Assembly (NCBI GenBank): GCA_036852015.1
Contig: JAANDG010000155.1
Span: 186,001-250,000, forward strand
Origin: Pelodera strongyloides
Lineage: Eukaryota > Nematoda > Chromadorea > Rhabditida > Rhabditidae
Direction of reading: 5' to 3'
Length of the DNA stretch: 64,000 nucleotides
Below the pieces are notes generated by a model. It had not been told where the DNA came from. It was given only the letters and a program-made list of their open reading frames with translations, and ran no database searches. Made by a program: the position numbers and the translations under genes. Positions 37,994 to 49,507 of the stretch are shown here, in pieces. Every line of letters starts with the position of its first letter. The first letter of the stretch is position 1.

Positions 37994-40900
37994 ATGACTG
38001 CCACAGATTCACGTGTTTCTCATCCATTTTCACCCTCTCACCGGGGAGAATTTCCCCCCAGGGAGGGTATCAGACACGGGGAGACTTCTCCCCTGCAAAC
38101 AAGGACTGCACAACCAGTACCCGCTAGGAAGAAGAGCAGAGAAATGGCACAGGAGGTTAGATTATTTAAAAAATTATTAATGTGGTATGACACTTGGTTT
38201 GTGAACTTATGCCAGATAACTGCATTCCTATGCATGTATAGTATCGTGTTCCGTTTTGTGTTCATATTTACATACTCTAAACTCTAAATCACGGCCACAC
38301 TGTTTTAAGAAGCGTAGTTATTATGTGTAAATAATGTGCACCACAATTTTAATGTTTGTTTTATAACGTCATGTATTAGTAGTATTAGTACTTCTTTATG
38401 GTCACTAATTTTACTCAAGTACACGCGTAGGTACACATACACAGTACACCTTTCGTCACTGAAGGAATACACAAAAGCATCGTTAAGCGAAATACCGGCC
38501 GGTTTTTGAAACGCATCGTGAACAACCGAATTCTTACGTGTTTATGCTGTTCGAATTATCTCGATTTTTTTATTCCAATTTATGTTCATTTACATAAGCT
38601 GCATAAGAATGCTGGTCTACTCGAGTGCTTCAAAAACCGGCCGGTATTTCGCTTTAATAAAATAATATATTTGTTCAGGTCCACCCAGGATTGGTGGCTC
38701 CGCGTCGAGATGAAAGACTTCGCTCCCTAGCCTCTTCTTTTGAAGAAATCGCCGAAACCGCGGAAGAGGAGGTTCGATTTTTTTCTACAAGAATACGTTC
38801 TATCAGTTTGTATGGAAAAGTGCAAATTAGCATGGTTTGCATGCTAATTCATACTGTATTTTTTGCCTTCTCCAAGCATTAGAACCTTTTCCACAATGTC
38901 CATCCCGAACGACGAATTTGCATGAGAACCTTTCGGAAAGAGCATCCCGAACGCCCCCTTAGCATAACGTAGGAGTGTGTTTTGTTTTCATTGCTACCTC
39001 GCAAGCTAGATTTCTACCATATTGAACTGTTTTTTTTTAATTATGTATGTTTGTGCGCATCTTTATGGTGTAATAAATTATTATTATTATATGGCTGCGA
39101 ACAAGCGAGCTTAGCTTGCTTATTTTTTCCAGCGGACTGAACAATTCATGCTTTAGGGGTTTATATCTAAAATCTTTGCTCATGAAAATAAGATCAACCA
39201 AGTCACAAGTGATGCGGTCCTTTTCTTCTAATTGAACCATCTTGTAAGTACGTACGTGAGATATAGTCCACGTAAGCTGGAAGTTAAATAAATAATACAG
39301 TGCAGCGCATATGTATACGGGCACCCAAAAAATCGTGTTTCTACTAGGTTTGGAGGAAATCTAATGCAACCACTAAATCAAGCATCGCCAAAAACCCAAA
39401 CAAAATGATTTTCAGCAAAAAGAATAAAAAAATTATTTAATTATATTAATTTTAATGACGCCAAATTGTAAGTCAAAAAATGAAATCCAGAGCTCGCACA
39501 AACCATTTATATGGGCTTGTAGATCTTTTCATGGCGAGAATTTCTGTAAAAAAATTATAATTTTAGGCGTACTCCGAAGGAAGTTACGGCGTCTTGAAGT
39601 GCGCTCGAATGAGCTGTTTTGATCCCTAGCGTACCCCTTAAACTAAGCTTCGCAATTGCCTAACTTCAAGACGCCGTACCGTCCTTCGGAGTACGCCTAA
39701 AATTATAATTTTTTTACAGAAATTCTCGCCATGAAAAGATCTACAAGATGATGTTGGTGGTTTTTGCGGAATCTGGATTTCAGTTTTTTTACTTACAGTG
39801 TGGGGCAATTAAAATTAATATAATTTAAAGAAAAAATTACTATTTATGTTGAAAATCATCCTGTTTTGGTTTGAGGGCATTCTTGATTTTAGTGGTTGCG
39901 TTAGACCTTGTAGAAACACATTTTTTCGCCCCTGCCTCAATACTTATGACGCGCGTTTTTTGGGGTTTCGTACCCTAATTGTCCCTAATTTGCCTGAAAC
40001 TTCTGATTTTTTGCTGAATTTTTTTGTCACTAGGTTTTTGGCCATCCCCGATTTGGTAGGATGGTTGATTTTCCCAAAAAGTGCTTTTTAGTACTAGATT
40101 TGGGGGTGCCCGGATACTTATGACGCGCACTGTATTCAACTAAAATATAATCTCCTAATGTTTTCATCATTCCATATCCCATTTCTCTCATCGTTTCCCC
40201 TATTCTCTCCTGAGTCCTGAGGCTTAGACTTAGGCTTCGGCTTAGGCTTAGGCTTAGGCTTAGGTCAGTTATAAAAAGAATTACATTCACCACTCAATTC
40301 CCCACGGGGGAATTCCCCGTCTTTTTCTCTGCGTGTCTTACATTAGAATGCTATTTTCTGTACCCAGTGACTATTTCCCCGAGGGAATCGCAGTGGTGAA
40401 TATGGCCTCTGGCTGTGTAAGTCTTGTGTAGTGTGGCTAATCTAGTTCTATGTTCTATTCCCTTCTCTCCTCCTTTTCCTGCAGATTGCCATTGTTGGTT
40501 ATAAAAAGAAATGGCCGCCTCACGTGAACGAAGCCCCTGATTGTGATAAATAGACAAATTTATATGTGGATAAACATTCCGCGAAATAGAATATTAGTAA
40601 TTTAATATTTTTGATACTTTTGAATAGAGTTAATTGTTAGCTATGTTTGTGTAGTGATGCACTACTATCACTACGCGAAAATAGAGTTGGGGTAAATTGC
40701 CTCTGAGAAAAAAATCTGAGAAATGAGAAAGTATGGTCCGTGATTTTGTACCACATGCGGAACAACAGCATTCCCATGTATTATATGCAAATTATGTTTC
40801 ATTTTGCGACAGTTCCGGAAATTTGCATACAGTACATAGAAAGGTAAATATCCAGTGCCCGTTTCAAAACCATGAAGAGAGGATGAGATAAATGCTTTCA

Positions 40901-41882
40901 TTTCTAATTATCAATCATCAGCTGATAATTGCCCACTTTCAGGAATGCGAGGCTTCATGCTCAACAGATCGGTCTCCACATACGCTCCCCAGTGATGAGT
41001 GCTCCCCATTTAATTCAAGGAGAAGCAATTCACTCACAAACTCAAATTCCCTCGTTTCACCAAAGGTAAGCTGGATATTTATACATTTAAACCTATATAA
41101 AAAAATATCATTTTTATCTGTACGTAATAACTGTTTATATCAACATGCATTATGTTCTATTTTCTCCACACATAGATACTCGCGTAGCGCGTCACTCAAA
41201 GACCGCGATAACACAAAATATATTAGTTTTCCACCAAATCGAGATACACATATACATCCCACGCTGACCTTGCTAAATATAATATTTTTTATGAATATTT
41301 GAATATTTCAGTTCGTCCGTCGTTTCCCATGTCGCCTTCAGCGTGGTTTCTCTGATCCGATCGTGAGGAGAAAGCATTCCCATCCCTCGTTCTCCCCTGA
41401 CAGAATGATCAGTCCTTCACACCAGAGACTGGGCAGTATCGAAGAGATCGGTGAGGACGTGGCCTGAAATCAATCAATATCAATCAATGTCGTGTGCATT
41501 TGTGATCTCTCTCTCCTTCTCTGCACTCTCTTCAGGTCAACCATCTCTATCTATGCTGTACATGATACAGTAGTCATTGTAAATGCTACAGTATCTAATG
41601 TAATATCATACAGTATCTAATGTAATAATGTAATATCCCTTGTGACGAGCTTTTGTGAGTTGAAGGCTAAACATGTGTGTTATGTTTTGGGAATAACGTA
41701 GTTATTTTGGATGACATATTATAAAGATCCAATTCCCCCTCTAGGTTATGTGGTCACGGTCCTAGGCCCAAGTCTGTCTATAACTCTCTATGTTTTCAGT
41801 CAGTGGCGAGATGCTGGTCCTGCCACCGATTCCTGAAGCTACCACTCCTAACAGTCCTTCGAACAAGACACACTTCTCATAG
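37994..41882 (+). CDS. unrecognised Ser/Pro/Arg-rich protein
   Basis: I do not recognise a family. Five exons join in frame: 37994-38155, 38679-38771, 40943-41065, 41312-41450, 41800-41882; 199 aa. The sequence looks disordered: an N-terminal stretch with many His, Pro and Arg (HPFSPSHRGEFPPREG), a charged middle (RRDERLRSLASSFEEIAE and a run of Glu), then Ser-rich segments with several basophilic or Ser-Pro sites (SRRSNSLTNS, RRKHSHPSFSP). It ends LPPIPEATTPNSPSNKTHFS. There is no signal peptide or membrane segment. An acceptor CTCTTCAG lies 2 bp before the ATG, so exon 1 may be trans-spliced or an internal exon of a longer gene whose upstream part I cannot find. Intron 2 carries a Tc1-like element and telomere-like repeats. 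In-frame splice chaining over five exons is the main support. Confidence 0.6.
38483..38657. mobile_element. 175-bp MITE, CCGGCCGG subfamily
   Basis: The ends TTAAGCGAAATACCGGCCGG and CCGGCCGGTATTTCGCTTTAA are inverted copies with TTAA at each edge. It sits in intron 1 of the 37994-41882 gene, 21 bp before exon 2. Confidence 0.88.
39298..40132. mobile_element. 835-bp Tc1/mariner-like non-autonomous element
   Basis: The left terminus is CAGTGCAGCGCATATGTATA. The reverse complement of the right terminus is CAGTGCGCGTCATAAGTATC. Both continue CGGGCACCC and are flanked by TA. CAGT at the ends, a CATAAGTAT-type terminus and a TA duplication are typical of Tc1/mariner. Nearly the whole element is one palindrome, with arms containing GGCGTACTCCGAAGGA near 39570 and its mirror near 39680. 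There is no transposase frame. Confidence 0.85.
40221..40266 (+). repeat. interstitial telomere-like TTAGGC tract
   Basis: Seven to eight TTAGGC units, four of them perfect and consecutive; the others carry one substitution (TTAGAC, TTCGGC). TTAGGC is the telomere unit of nematodes. Confidence 0.9.
40284..40412. mobile_element. 129-bp MITE, TATTCACCAC family
   Basis: The left ATTCACCACTCAATTCCCC is mirrored by GGGAATCGCAGTGGTGAAT at the right, which extends to ATGGCCTCTGG. Internal CCCACGGGGGAATTCCCC forms its own hairpin. Related to 8993-9110 and, at the very ends, to the GAGGCC family. Confidence 0.75.
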
Positions 41883-41946
41883 AGCTGACCGGCTACTAAA
41901 TGGGTCAGAGCCAGGAACGTGCCAAGATGTTGATTTGATGCTTTTA

Positions 41947-42019
41947 GCCTAAGCCTAAGCCCAAGCCTAAGTCTAAGCCCAAGCCTAAGCCTATGCCTAA
42001 GCCTAAGCCTAAGCCTAAA
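41947..42019 (-). repeat. interstitial telomere-like GCCTAA tract
   Basis: About twelve GCCTAA units, so TTAGGC on the minus strand, with scattered variants (GCCCAA, GTCTAA, GCCTAT). The final run of four units is perfect. Orientation is opposite to the tract at 40221. Confidence 0.9.
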
Positions 42020-42540
42020 GGATCAGAACCAGGGAAATCACATTTTGTTGAACTTTTGCTGATCTTATCAAGGTTCAGCTTCGTGAACACAGCATGTCGT
42101 TTGAATTTTTCTGATACGATTGTTAGAAATTAGCCATAAAACTGAAGAGAGTTATTCCTTATTTCTGCCATTGGGCCTTATCCGGTACTGAGATATCAAG
42201 CCTTTTTTAAAGTTAAACTGAATGTGGATGGTATAGCTAGTATTTCTCACCAATTAACTACAAAACGACGGAGAACCTTTTCTCTTGAATATTTTTTGGA
42301 GTATTTTTTTCCTTGCCATTTGTCTTGTCGGTTGATTATGAAATTTGTACGAGTTGTTTATTTTTTTTAGGATTTAATTTCAAGAATACCGTATTTTCGG
42401 GCTTTATGAAAATTGGTAATTTTCTGATTATATTGGTTACCTTGTATTAGCACTGAGGCTCTTATTAGTTCACTATGTGGACTATATTAATATGGCCATC
42501 CTGCCTTTACAATAGTTATATTTTTATTGGGGATAATTGT

Positions 42541-42750
42541 CTCTCTCTCTATCTCTCTATCTCGCTTTCTATCTCTCTCCTCACCATTATAACTTTCTAT
42601 ATATCTCTCCATCTCTTTCTATCTCTCTCCTCTCCATGATAACTTTACTCTCTATATATCTCTCTATCTCTTTCTATCACTCGTCTCTCCGTTATAACTT
42701 TACTCTCTATATATCTCTCTATCTCTTTCTATCTCTCTCCTCTCTATGAT
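42541..42750. repeat. CT-rich minisatellite, about 55-63 bp unit
   Basis: Three and a half copies of a unit containing CTCTATATATCTCTC, ATCTCTTTCTATCTCTCTCC and TATAACTTTA. The open frame across it is compositional. Confidence 0.88.
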
Positions 42751-43342
42751 AACTTTATTTCATTTTTGGCTTTACCTTTCTTGGTTTACGGTATCTGTTT
42801 CATTGGTATGTACCATTTTTTTACTATTAATGCATGAACGCGCCTTATAAAATGGTAGACAACACTTCTATAGTAGAATGTGTTAAGATATTGTTCCAAA
42901 TATTTTCGGTTAATAACTGCGGGTAGTAAATTAGCTTTTTAAAGCTCAGAATAAATTGGGACCAGATTGTGTATTATTTTTGCTTATTTGCAATGAGATA
43001 TAATGAAGCATGCATATGGTTTTTTGTACACATATGAAGTTATGGAAATAAATGATTTATGTAACTACTTGTGCATTTGTGTTCGACTGATTTGTTCTAC
43101 AGACAATACAACAGGAACAAGCAATATAACATCCGATTGTTGAAACTTATGCACTTATGCTGGACGCTGCATTCCCATGTGTTGTATGCAAATGAATATA
43201 GCGAGGCTAAAAATCGCGCCGTTAAAAACATACACTACATGGAAATACAGCGTCAAGCATACCTTTCAGAATCAGAAACCAGTTGTTATTCCGCTTTAAG
43301 ATTTTCATTTAATCGACTAGAGTAGGAATGCAGCTCTTTAAT

Positions 43343-43943
43343 TAATTGCTTGCAAAGAAGACTCGAAGAAGACATGAACCAAATTGCAAGAAAGGGTTGT
43401 TCGCAGAAATCCAATTAATTAGAATGGATGTTAGGAGGGAACTATTACTCGAAGAAGTCGGAGAAGAAGAAGAACAGAAGGCGAATGAATGATGCCCTTA
43501 GGGTTTTTGAAAGAATCGGGGCGAAATCCGACCTTGTTCCCAATTATGCCCCGATTATTTGTGATCGGTGCGAAATCGGGACGTCATCGGGCTTTTTGTG
43601 GGTTTTTTGAAAGAATCGGGGCGAAATCGGGGTTTTCACTTTCCTGTGAGGAGGAGTTCGTGATACTCTTGATGATTTCTACAAAGGAGTTTATCCCGAT
43701 CAGTTTTGTTATGCTGAAATTGATGAATTAACAAAGAACTACTAGTCAAAAGTCTGTAAAGTTTAGGTTTGCGAATTCGAATTTATGGTAACGCTGCGGT
43801 ACATGGTCACTGCGGACGTCGACAGTTTTGCTCATTTTTGAATCCAAACAATTTATGGAAAATTGGATCAGAGTTATCTGGGAAGACTTGACAAGAGATG
43901 AAGTAAGAGGAGAAGTGTGGTCGGCTCAAACTTTAATTATTCG
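43343..43943 (+). CDS. exon-like fragments, unplaced (gene or transposon relic)
   Basis: Three separate protein-like stretches lie close together. About 43343-43490 is open and encodes HEPNCKKGLFAEIQLIRM and a Glu-rich end. About 43653-43745, after the acceptor-like CCTGTGAG, encodes DTLDDFYKGVYPDQFCYAEI and stops. 43826-43943, after GTCGACAG and before the donor GTAAGT, encodes QFMENWIRVIWEDLTRDEV. They do not chain in phase with each other or with the exon at 44661. I cannot name a family. A coding origin is suggested only by residue composition and splice-like edges, and a decayed transposon gene is equally possible. Confidence 0.25.
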
Positions 43944-44054
43944 GTAAGTAATAAGGTTGCATGAAATCCAGACAGTCGAAGAATGTATATTTATGTATTC
44001 TTTTATATTATTTGTTTCCTTGACATAAGTCTCTCCCTGTGTTCTTGTTCTTTA

Positions 44055-44096
<42 letters not shown>

Positions 44097-44660
44097 CACT
44101 CTCCCAATATATTACTATTGTCTACCTATGGTGAGTGTGAACTGAAGCACTGTGAATGACAGCAGTCTCCGGTTACCTATTTGGGAGCACACTTTCCAAC
44201 CAAACACAATACAAACAAGGAAAACAACGCATCAAACCTGACTGCCCGAGATAGTACTTTCTCCACAAACTTACCTTTCGCTTCCTTCTTACCTTACCGC
44301 ACCGGTCTAAAGCGATATTGTACGTGGTTTGTGAAACGTATTCACATGTATGTATTATATGCAAATTTTCTGTGCCCGTCTGATCCGGAACTGCACATAT
44401 TATATGTAAAACACGGAAATTTAGTTGTCCAACAAAACTTTCCCTAGTAGATCGAACCAAACAGTAGCTTAGATACACTAGAATATTATATAGAATATAT
44501 ATATTCAAGAACACCACGTACAATAGCCTGTAACTGTCGCTCTCTCTCTCTCTTCTCTCTCTCTCTTCTCTCTCTCTCTCTAATCATTAATAGGATTGGA
44601 TTATGTACAAATATAAAAAGAAAGTCTTTGTAGGTCCTTCGGTTACAGTATGCATATGCA

Positions 44661-47600
44661 ATGGACATCTACTCCGAGATAAAGAAAAACAAGAGTAACG
44701 ATGAGGATCAAGCGTTAGATAAGCTGGTAAGCAAGTTAATTATGCAATGTGGTGGTTCAGAACCACTTTTGCCTCTTACCACCCCCATTGAACCTGCACT
44801 CCGACTTCGGTATAGGGACTGGCTTTGGCCTAGGCTTCGGCTTAGGCTTATGCCTAGGCTTAGTCTTAGGCTTAGGCCAGCGCGAAAAAAGTTTTCCTCA
44901 ATTTACATGCACAGAATGGCCGGAATTACAAGTACAAGTTTTTCAAAATACTATGTTACTCCTGAACAGCGCTGGAAATTCACTAGAAAAATATACAGTT
45001 TCCAAATTTTCGGTAAGTCCTATTGTAATATCCAGCATAGTTTTCAAATAGTGTAAATCGTCTGAAGTTGCTTATATTTTATATGGCCTACGTCATCTAT
45101 ACCTAGATATATTCAGGAATCAAAGTACGGATACGCTATGCTGGGACTTGACGATACCGTCACTGAAGCTTATGTCCAAAAAGCACTGGCCAGTGTGGAC
45201 CTGGCCTGCAACCTGGCGAGTTTATATTTTCTAATATGTATTATTCGTTTCATTACGAGCATTTATATATTTGACTGGATGAACGAAGTACTGTTATGGG
45301 GTTTACATGTATGCGATTCGCACTTGCGAAAATGGCAAACCGCTGTCCATGTTCAAGTCATTTTACATGCATGTCAACTGCCTACCGTAACCCATGTGAA
45401 TCTCACGTTTGACATGGTCCTGCAGCGAAAGTGTATCAGATCCATACTATTTGAAATAGATCCGTACTATTTTGAAATAGATCCATACCGGATCAAAAAT
45501 CGCTGCGGGACCATGTCATTTACATCGACTTGAACATGGACAGCGGTTTGTCATTTTCGCAGGTGCGAATCGCAAACATGGAAACTCCATTACTAGAATC
45601 AGATCCATAATACAAGTTGGATGCTCACTGTAGGGTATTTTGCTAACCATAAATCAACCCTGAAGTTCGGTTCGACATCATCAGATTTAGAATTGCCGGA
45701 CAGTTCTTGATTCGTCTCTCCCTCCCTCTCCCTCCCTAATTCCCTACTGTAATCCTTCTCTCTCCCTCCCTCTCTCCCTCGCTCCCTCTCCCTCTCCTCC
45801 CTCTCCCTCTGTATACAATCTCTCCCCGTCCCCAAGCGCCTTCAGGGAGCGCGGCGAGGGGGAATTCTGATAATCCGTTTTAACCGTGTTTCTGTATTTG
45901 TGTTCTTCCTTTCCGTGCCTTTTCCCCTGTGTGAATCCCTTCAACCACACAATCACAAACACTGTTTTCCTTCTCTTTCTGGCCTCTTCAACATAACAAT
46001 TCGTACATAGGATTTCGAAATTTGCATATGTAAATTACCGAGATGTTGCCGGCAGGTATCCCCAAAGCCAGCATCTTAATTATGAAATGAGGGCCACATT
46101 TCTACACTCTTTATTACCTCTTCAACATAACAATTCGTACATAAGATTTGAAAATTTGCATATGTAAATCTGTCGGTTATGCCCGGCAGGCATCCCCAAA
46201 GCCAGCAGCTTAATTATGATATGAGGGCCAGATCTCTATACTCATTACTACCTCTTCAACATAACCATTCGTACATAAGATTTAGAAATTTGCATATGCA
46301 AATTAGTCAGCTTTGGCCCCCGAGGGAAAGACTCTGCGATCATTTGCAGTGATTGAGAAAATATAAAACTTAACTAAGATCTCTTTTCGTGAGAATAGGA
46401 CTATGTACTACTTTTATTATTTATTATGTGTTCAATGTGATTCAATAGCTGATTTACCATTTACCTGTGATCGTATGATGTGTGTACCGTATACCGTACC
46501 GTATGTACCGTATGATGTGTTGATATGCTTTCCAGTGTATCAGCGTGTTTTATCAAGACCTGCAGTTTAGGAAGTGCAATTATCTGAAGGCTCCAGTCTC
46601 ACTTTCCCTTTTAGAATCCAACAAAACACCAGCACCTCTCTCTCTCTCTCTCTCTCTCCCTCCTCTGATATAGAGAGTGAGGGGGTTCGTGTGTGAACTG
46701 TCATCCAAATATCTCCACATATCCCTTTGATCACTCAAAACTCCTTTCTCGATTAGGGCCCCGAAAGGCCAAAGGACCCAACTATCCAAACCCCACCAAA
46801 TTATATACTCTGATCATTCCTTCAGTGAATATTTTACTAATAAATTTTCTCTTTTTATGTTTTTTTTTATTTCGTTTCCAAGTGCGTAGTCAATGTTCTA
46901 TGTGATAGGATTGTTGCACAGTTTTGCGTCAAAAATTACGGTTTGTTGATTCGTTCACCCGTTCGTTCGAATTTCTTCACACATTTACATAAAATACAGA
47001 GCAGTCGTATAAGGTATATCGTACCCAGTCTCTCTTGTCTTCTGTAAAAGGTTTTCAAATTCATTGTTTTATTTGTTCAACTTGTGCTGTGTAGTTTCTT
47101 CAGCGCCAATTATATGTAATAACATTTTGTAACACCTGCAAAAATTTGACGTAGTTTGGGTTTGTATCCCATAGGCCATGGCCTTTCCTACCGTATATAG
47201 CTGACTGCACTTACGTCACGTGTTTGGAAGATAAACTTGTAGAATAATACTCGCAACAAAATAAATAACCTCCACATTCATTTTTCACACTTTGTTTCTG
47301 TGAATCCGATCCGGTCAAATGCATTGTGGTGCGAAAAAGTGGATAGTTGAGTGCACTCGCTAGACACTCAAAATAGTCAAAGATATCTATTGCGTCCCCG
47401 TTTTGGCCCCCCAAATACTGCGGGTTTGACCCGGGTTCCAAGCGTAACTAGACTTTGGTTGGGCTTGATGGAATAAGGAGATTGATAGAGCTAGTGTCTA
47501 GCACTGTTTTGCATCTCCACAGTAAAACAATTAGAGTAATGTTATAAATGTATTATATACATTATTATATGCAATTTCCATTATGTGCCTTCCGTTGATG

Positions 47601-48178
47601 GAAAGATACTTGTTTATAACATACGAGACTGCATCAAGTGTTTCAAAAGTGCGTGCCGCGCGATTATACCGTCAAGATACTGTGTTTATAACATAGGCCA
47701 GGTGTTCGATTGAGCAAATTTCGGTTCCCTTTTAGTAGGTAGAGACGTAGAGAAACGTATTTCAATTTACTTTTCTTTTCTTTAGTAATTCACTCTATTA
47801 TCTTTTTCGGAGGAAATGCCCCCTAATTCTGAGATTCTTATGAAAGCTGACATTAGCATCATATAGCTTTACTCAGTAAGGATCATACGACGGAAATTTC
47901 TGCAAACCAACCTACTTTACCCTGTTATACATATAATAGGCAATGTTTTCTTTGACAGTACTCATAATTCATAATTACGATCATTTCAGGAAGAAAGTCC
48001 CAATAGTGACAGGGAGAAAGTCGTCGTTTCTGGGAGAAAGATCCCTTCGATGAAGGGGAAACGAGACAGAGAAGAAATGGAAAAGACAAAAGAGAGCACG
48101 GGTAATCAGGAGGATCAGACGATATACTACTCGGAGAGGTGGGCGGAGCTTCTGCATATATTGAATTACGTACATTGA
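44661..48178 (+). CDS. unrecognised charged protein (partial model)
   Basis: Three phase-0 exons: 44661-44726, 45117-45215 and 47990-48178, giving 117 aa. I do not recognise a family. The first exon is Lys/Asp/Asn-rich (SEIKKNKSNDEDQALDKL). The second has YGYAMLGLDDTVTEAYVQKA. The third is strongly charged and probably disordered (GKRDREEMEKTKES), ending ERWAELLHILNYVH. The second intron would start with GC (CTG then GCGAGT). Exon 1 may extend upstream to the acceptor TTACAG at 44643-44648 as an internal exon, because that frame stays open, so the 5' end is uncertain. A donor-like GTGGGC at 48138-48144 could instead continue to an exon after 48205. The large second intron contains a MITE and a 134-bp tandem repeat. 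Confidence 0.4.
44827..44879 (+). repeat. interstitial telomere-like TTAGGC tract
   Basis: Eight imperfect TTAGGC units (variants CTAGGC, TTCGGC, TTATGC, TTAGTC). More decayed than the tracts at 40221 and 41947. Confidence 0.85.
45294..45592. mobile_element. 299-bp palindromic MITE
   Basis: The left arm holds GCGATTCGCACTTGCGAAAA and AAACCGCTGTCCATGTTCAA. The right arm has the same sequence inverted (TTGAACATGGACAGCGGTTT; GCAGGTGCGAATCGC). The centre contains two or three near copies of TTTGAAATAGATCCGTACTA. Arms are about 70 bp. Confidence 0.85.
45983..46320. repeat. 134-bp tandem repeat, two and a half copies
   Basis: Units start CCTCTTCAACATAACAATTC at 45983, 46117 and 46251. Each contains TTTGCATATGTAAAT, GGCATCCCCAAAGCCAGCA and ATGAGGGCCA. 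The third copy stops after its first half. Confidence 0.93.
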
Positions 48179-49219
48179 CTAACTAACTCATTCTTCATGT
48201 TTCAGTACATTGATAAGTTGGAACATGAGTTTCTTATATTTTATGTACTTTATATCTGGATGTCTCTATATCTCCCGTCTCCCTGCGTCTTTCCTTCTCT
48301 CTCGCTCAACGCCCCCTACCTCTATCTCTCACAGTTATAACTCAGGAAATATACTTTTAAATAATAAAAAACTTATTTTCGAAGTTCAATGATGTTGTTT
48401 AGTGTAATGTAATGTTATGTTATCCTGCTCCTGCAGCTACGATTTACAGTAAGGAAAGCTGAAATATTAGTGGAGTCGAGTGCAAACATTAAATACCAGA
48501 AGGCTGTCGCCGCCTGAGGCGACTTTCAAAGTATGAAATGCAGGAACAGTGAGCACACTTATGTGAAACTCTTGCAGCGTATCTTGAAAAATCATGAAAT
48601 AAGGTTCGATTTCGCTTGCTCAACACTGATTCTCCTTTATAGCCTCTTAGATATTCTAATTTTCGTTTCGTTCACACAAACAAAAGACCAAGTAAACTCT
48701 TCTCCTTTATATAATAAGAGTTTTAAAGCGAATATGTAGGCACTCAAAATGAGCAAAAAAAAGCGAAACTAGCGTTTCCATACCAGACGTTAATTTAAAT
48801 AGGCGACTTAATATGTAAATACGAAATTGGAATGCGCTGCATCTTGAATCTTGCTATTTGCCGATTTAAACTGAAATTTATTCAATCAGACCCAAATTTA
48901 TGCAAGGGGTCCGAATTAGCGTTTACTATGGAAAAGGCGAGCTTTGTAATTGATTTTCTTTTAAGTGGGTAATTGTAGACAACTTTTGTTATTGTTTCTT
49001 TAATGGGCAACACGCATTCTATTAATACAGCTTAACTTCAAAAAGGGCCTACATATTCCCTTTAAAAAAAATCCAGATTTTCTTATTTTCTTGTTTCGCA
49101 AGAATACGAGGGGTTTGGTTTCTGACTCTCATCTTTTTGTAGATAAGCTAATGCGTCTGGCGCTCACAAGCCGCTTCCGCTACCGTTGCGGATTAGCTTA
49201 ATTTTGAGCTCGGCAAACT

Positions 49220-49220
<1 letters not shown>

Positions 49221-49276
<56 letters not shown>
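49221..49276. repeat. (GA)n microsatellite
   Basis: About 27 uninterrupted GA units, followed by a looser purine tract to about 49340. Confidence 0.95.
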
Positions 49277-49278
<2 letters not shown>

Positions 49279-49367
49279 AAGAGCGAGAGTGGGAGAGTCA
49301 CATGGAATAGTAAGGGTAACTAGACAGAAAGAAAGAGCGTTGGGGAGGAAGTCGGGAGGACTAATCT

Positions 49368-49507
49368 GAGGCCGTATTCACCAACACGCAGGGAGCCCTC
49401 CCTGATCTCCCCAGGGAGCTAAAGAGTACGTAGAGAGTACGAGAGCAGAAGAGAAGAACGCTCGTGAGCCTAGGGAGGGTTCCCTGTGTGTCGGTGAATT
49501 CGGCCTC
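49368..49507. mobile_element. 140-bp MITE, GAGGCCGTATTCACCA family
   Basis: The left GAGGCCGTATTCACCAACAC and the right GTGTGTCGGTGAATTCGGCCTC are inverted copies. Internal GGGAGCCCTCCCT and AGGGAGGGTTCCCT match the copy at 26233. Confidence 0.88.

Larger units (their letters stand above)
41883..43342. other. intergenic stretch with telomere-like and CT repeats
   Basis: Apart from the two repeats listed separately and a right-hand MITE terminus (CCGCTTTAA at 43291-43299) I see nothing identifiable here. Confidence 0.45.
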
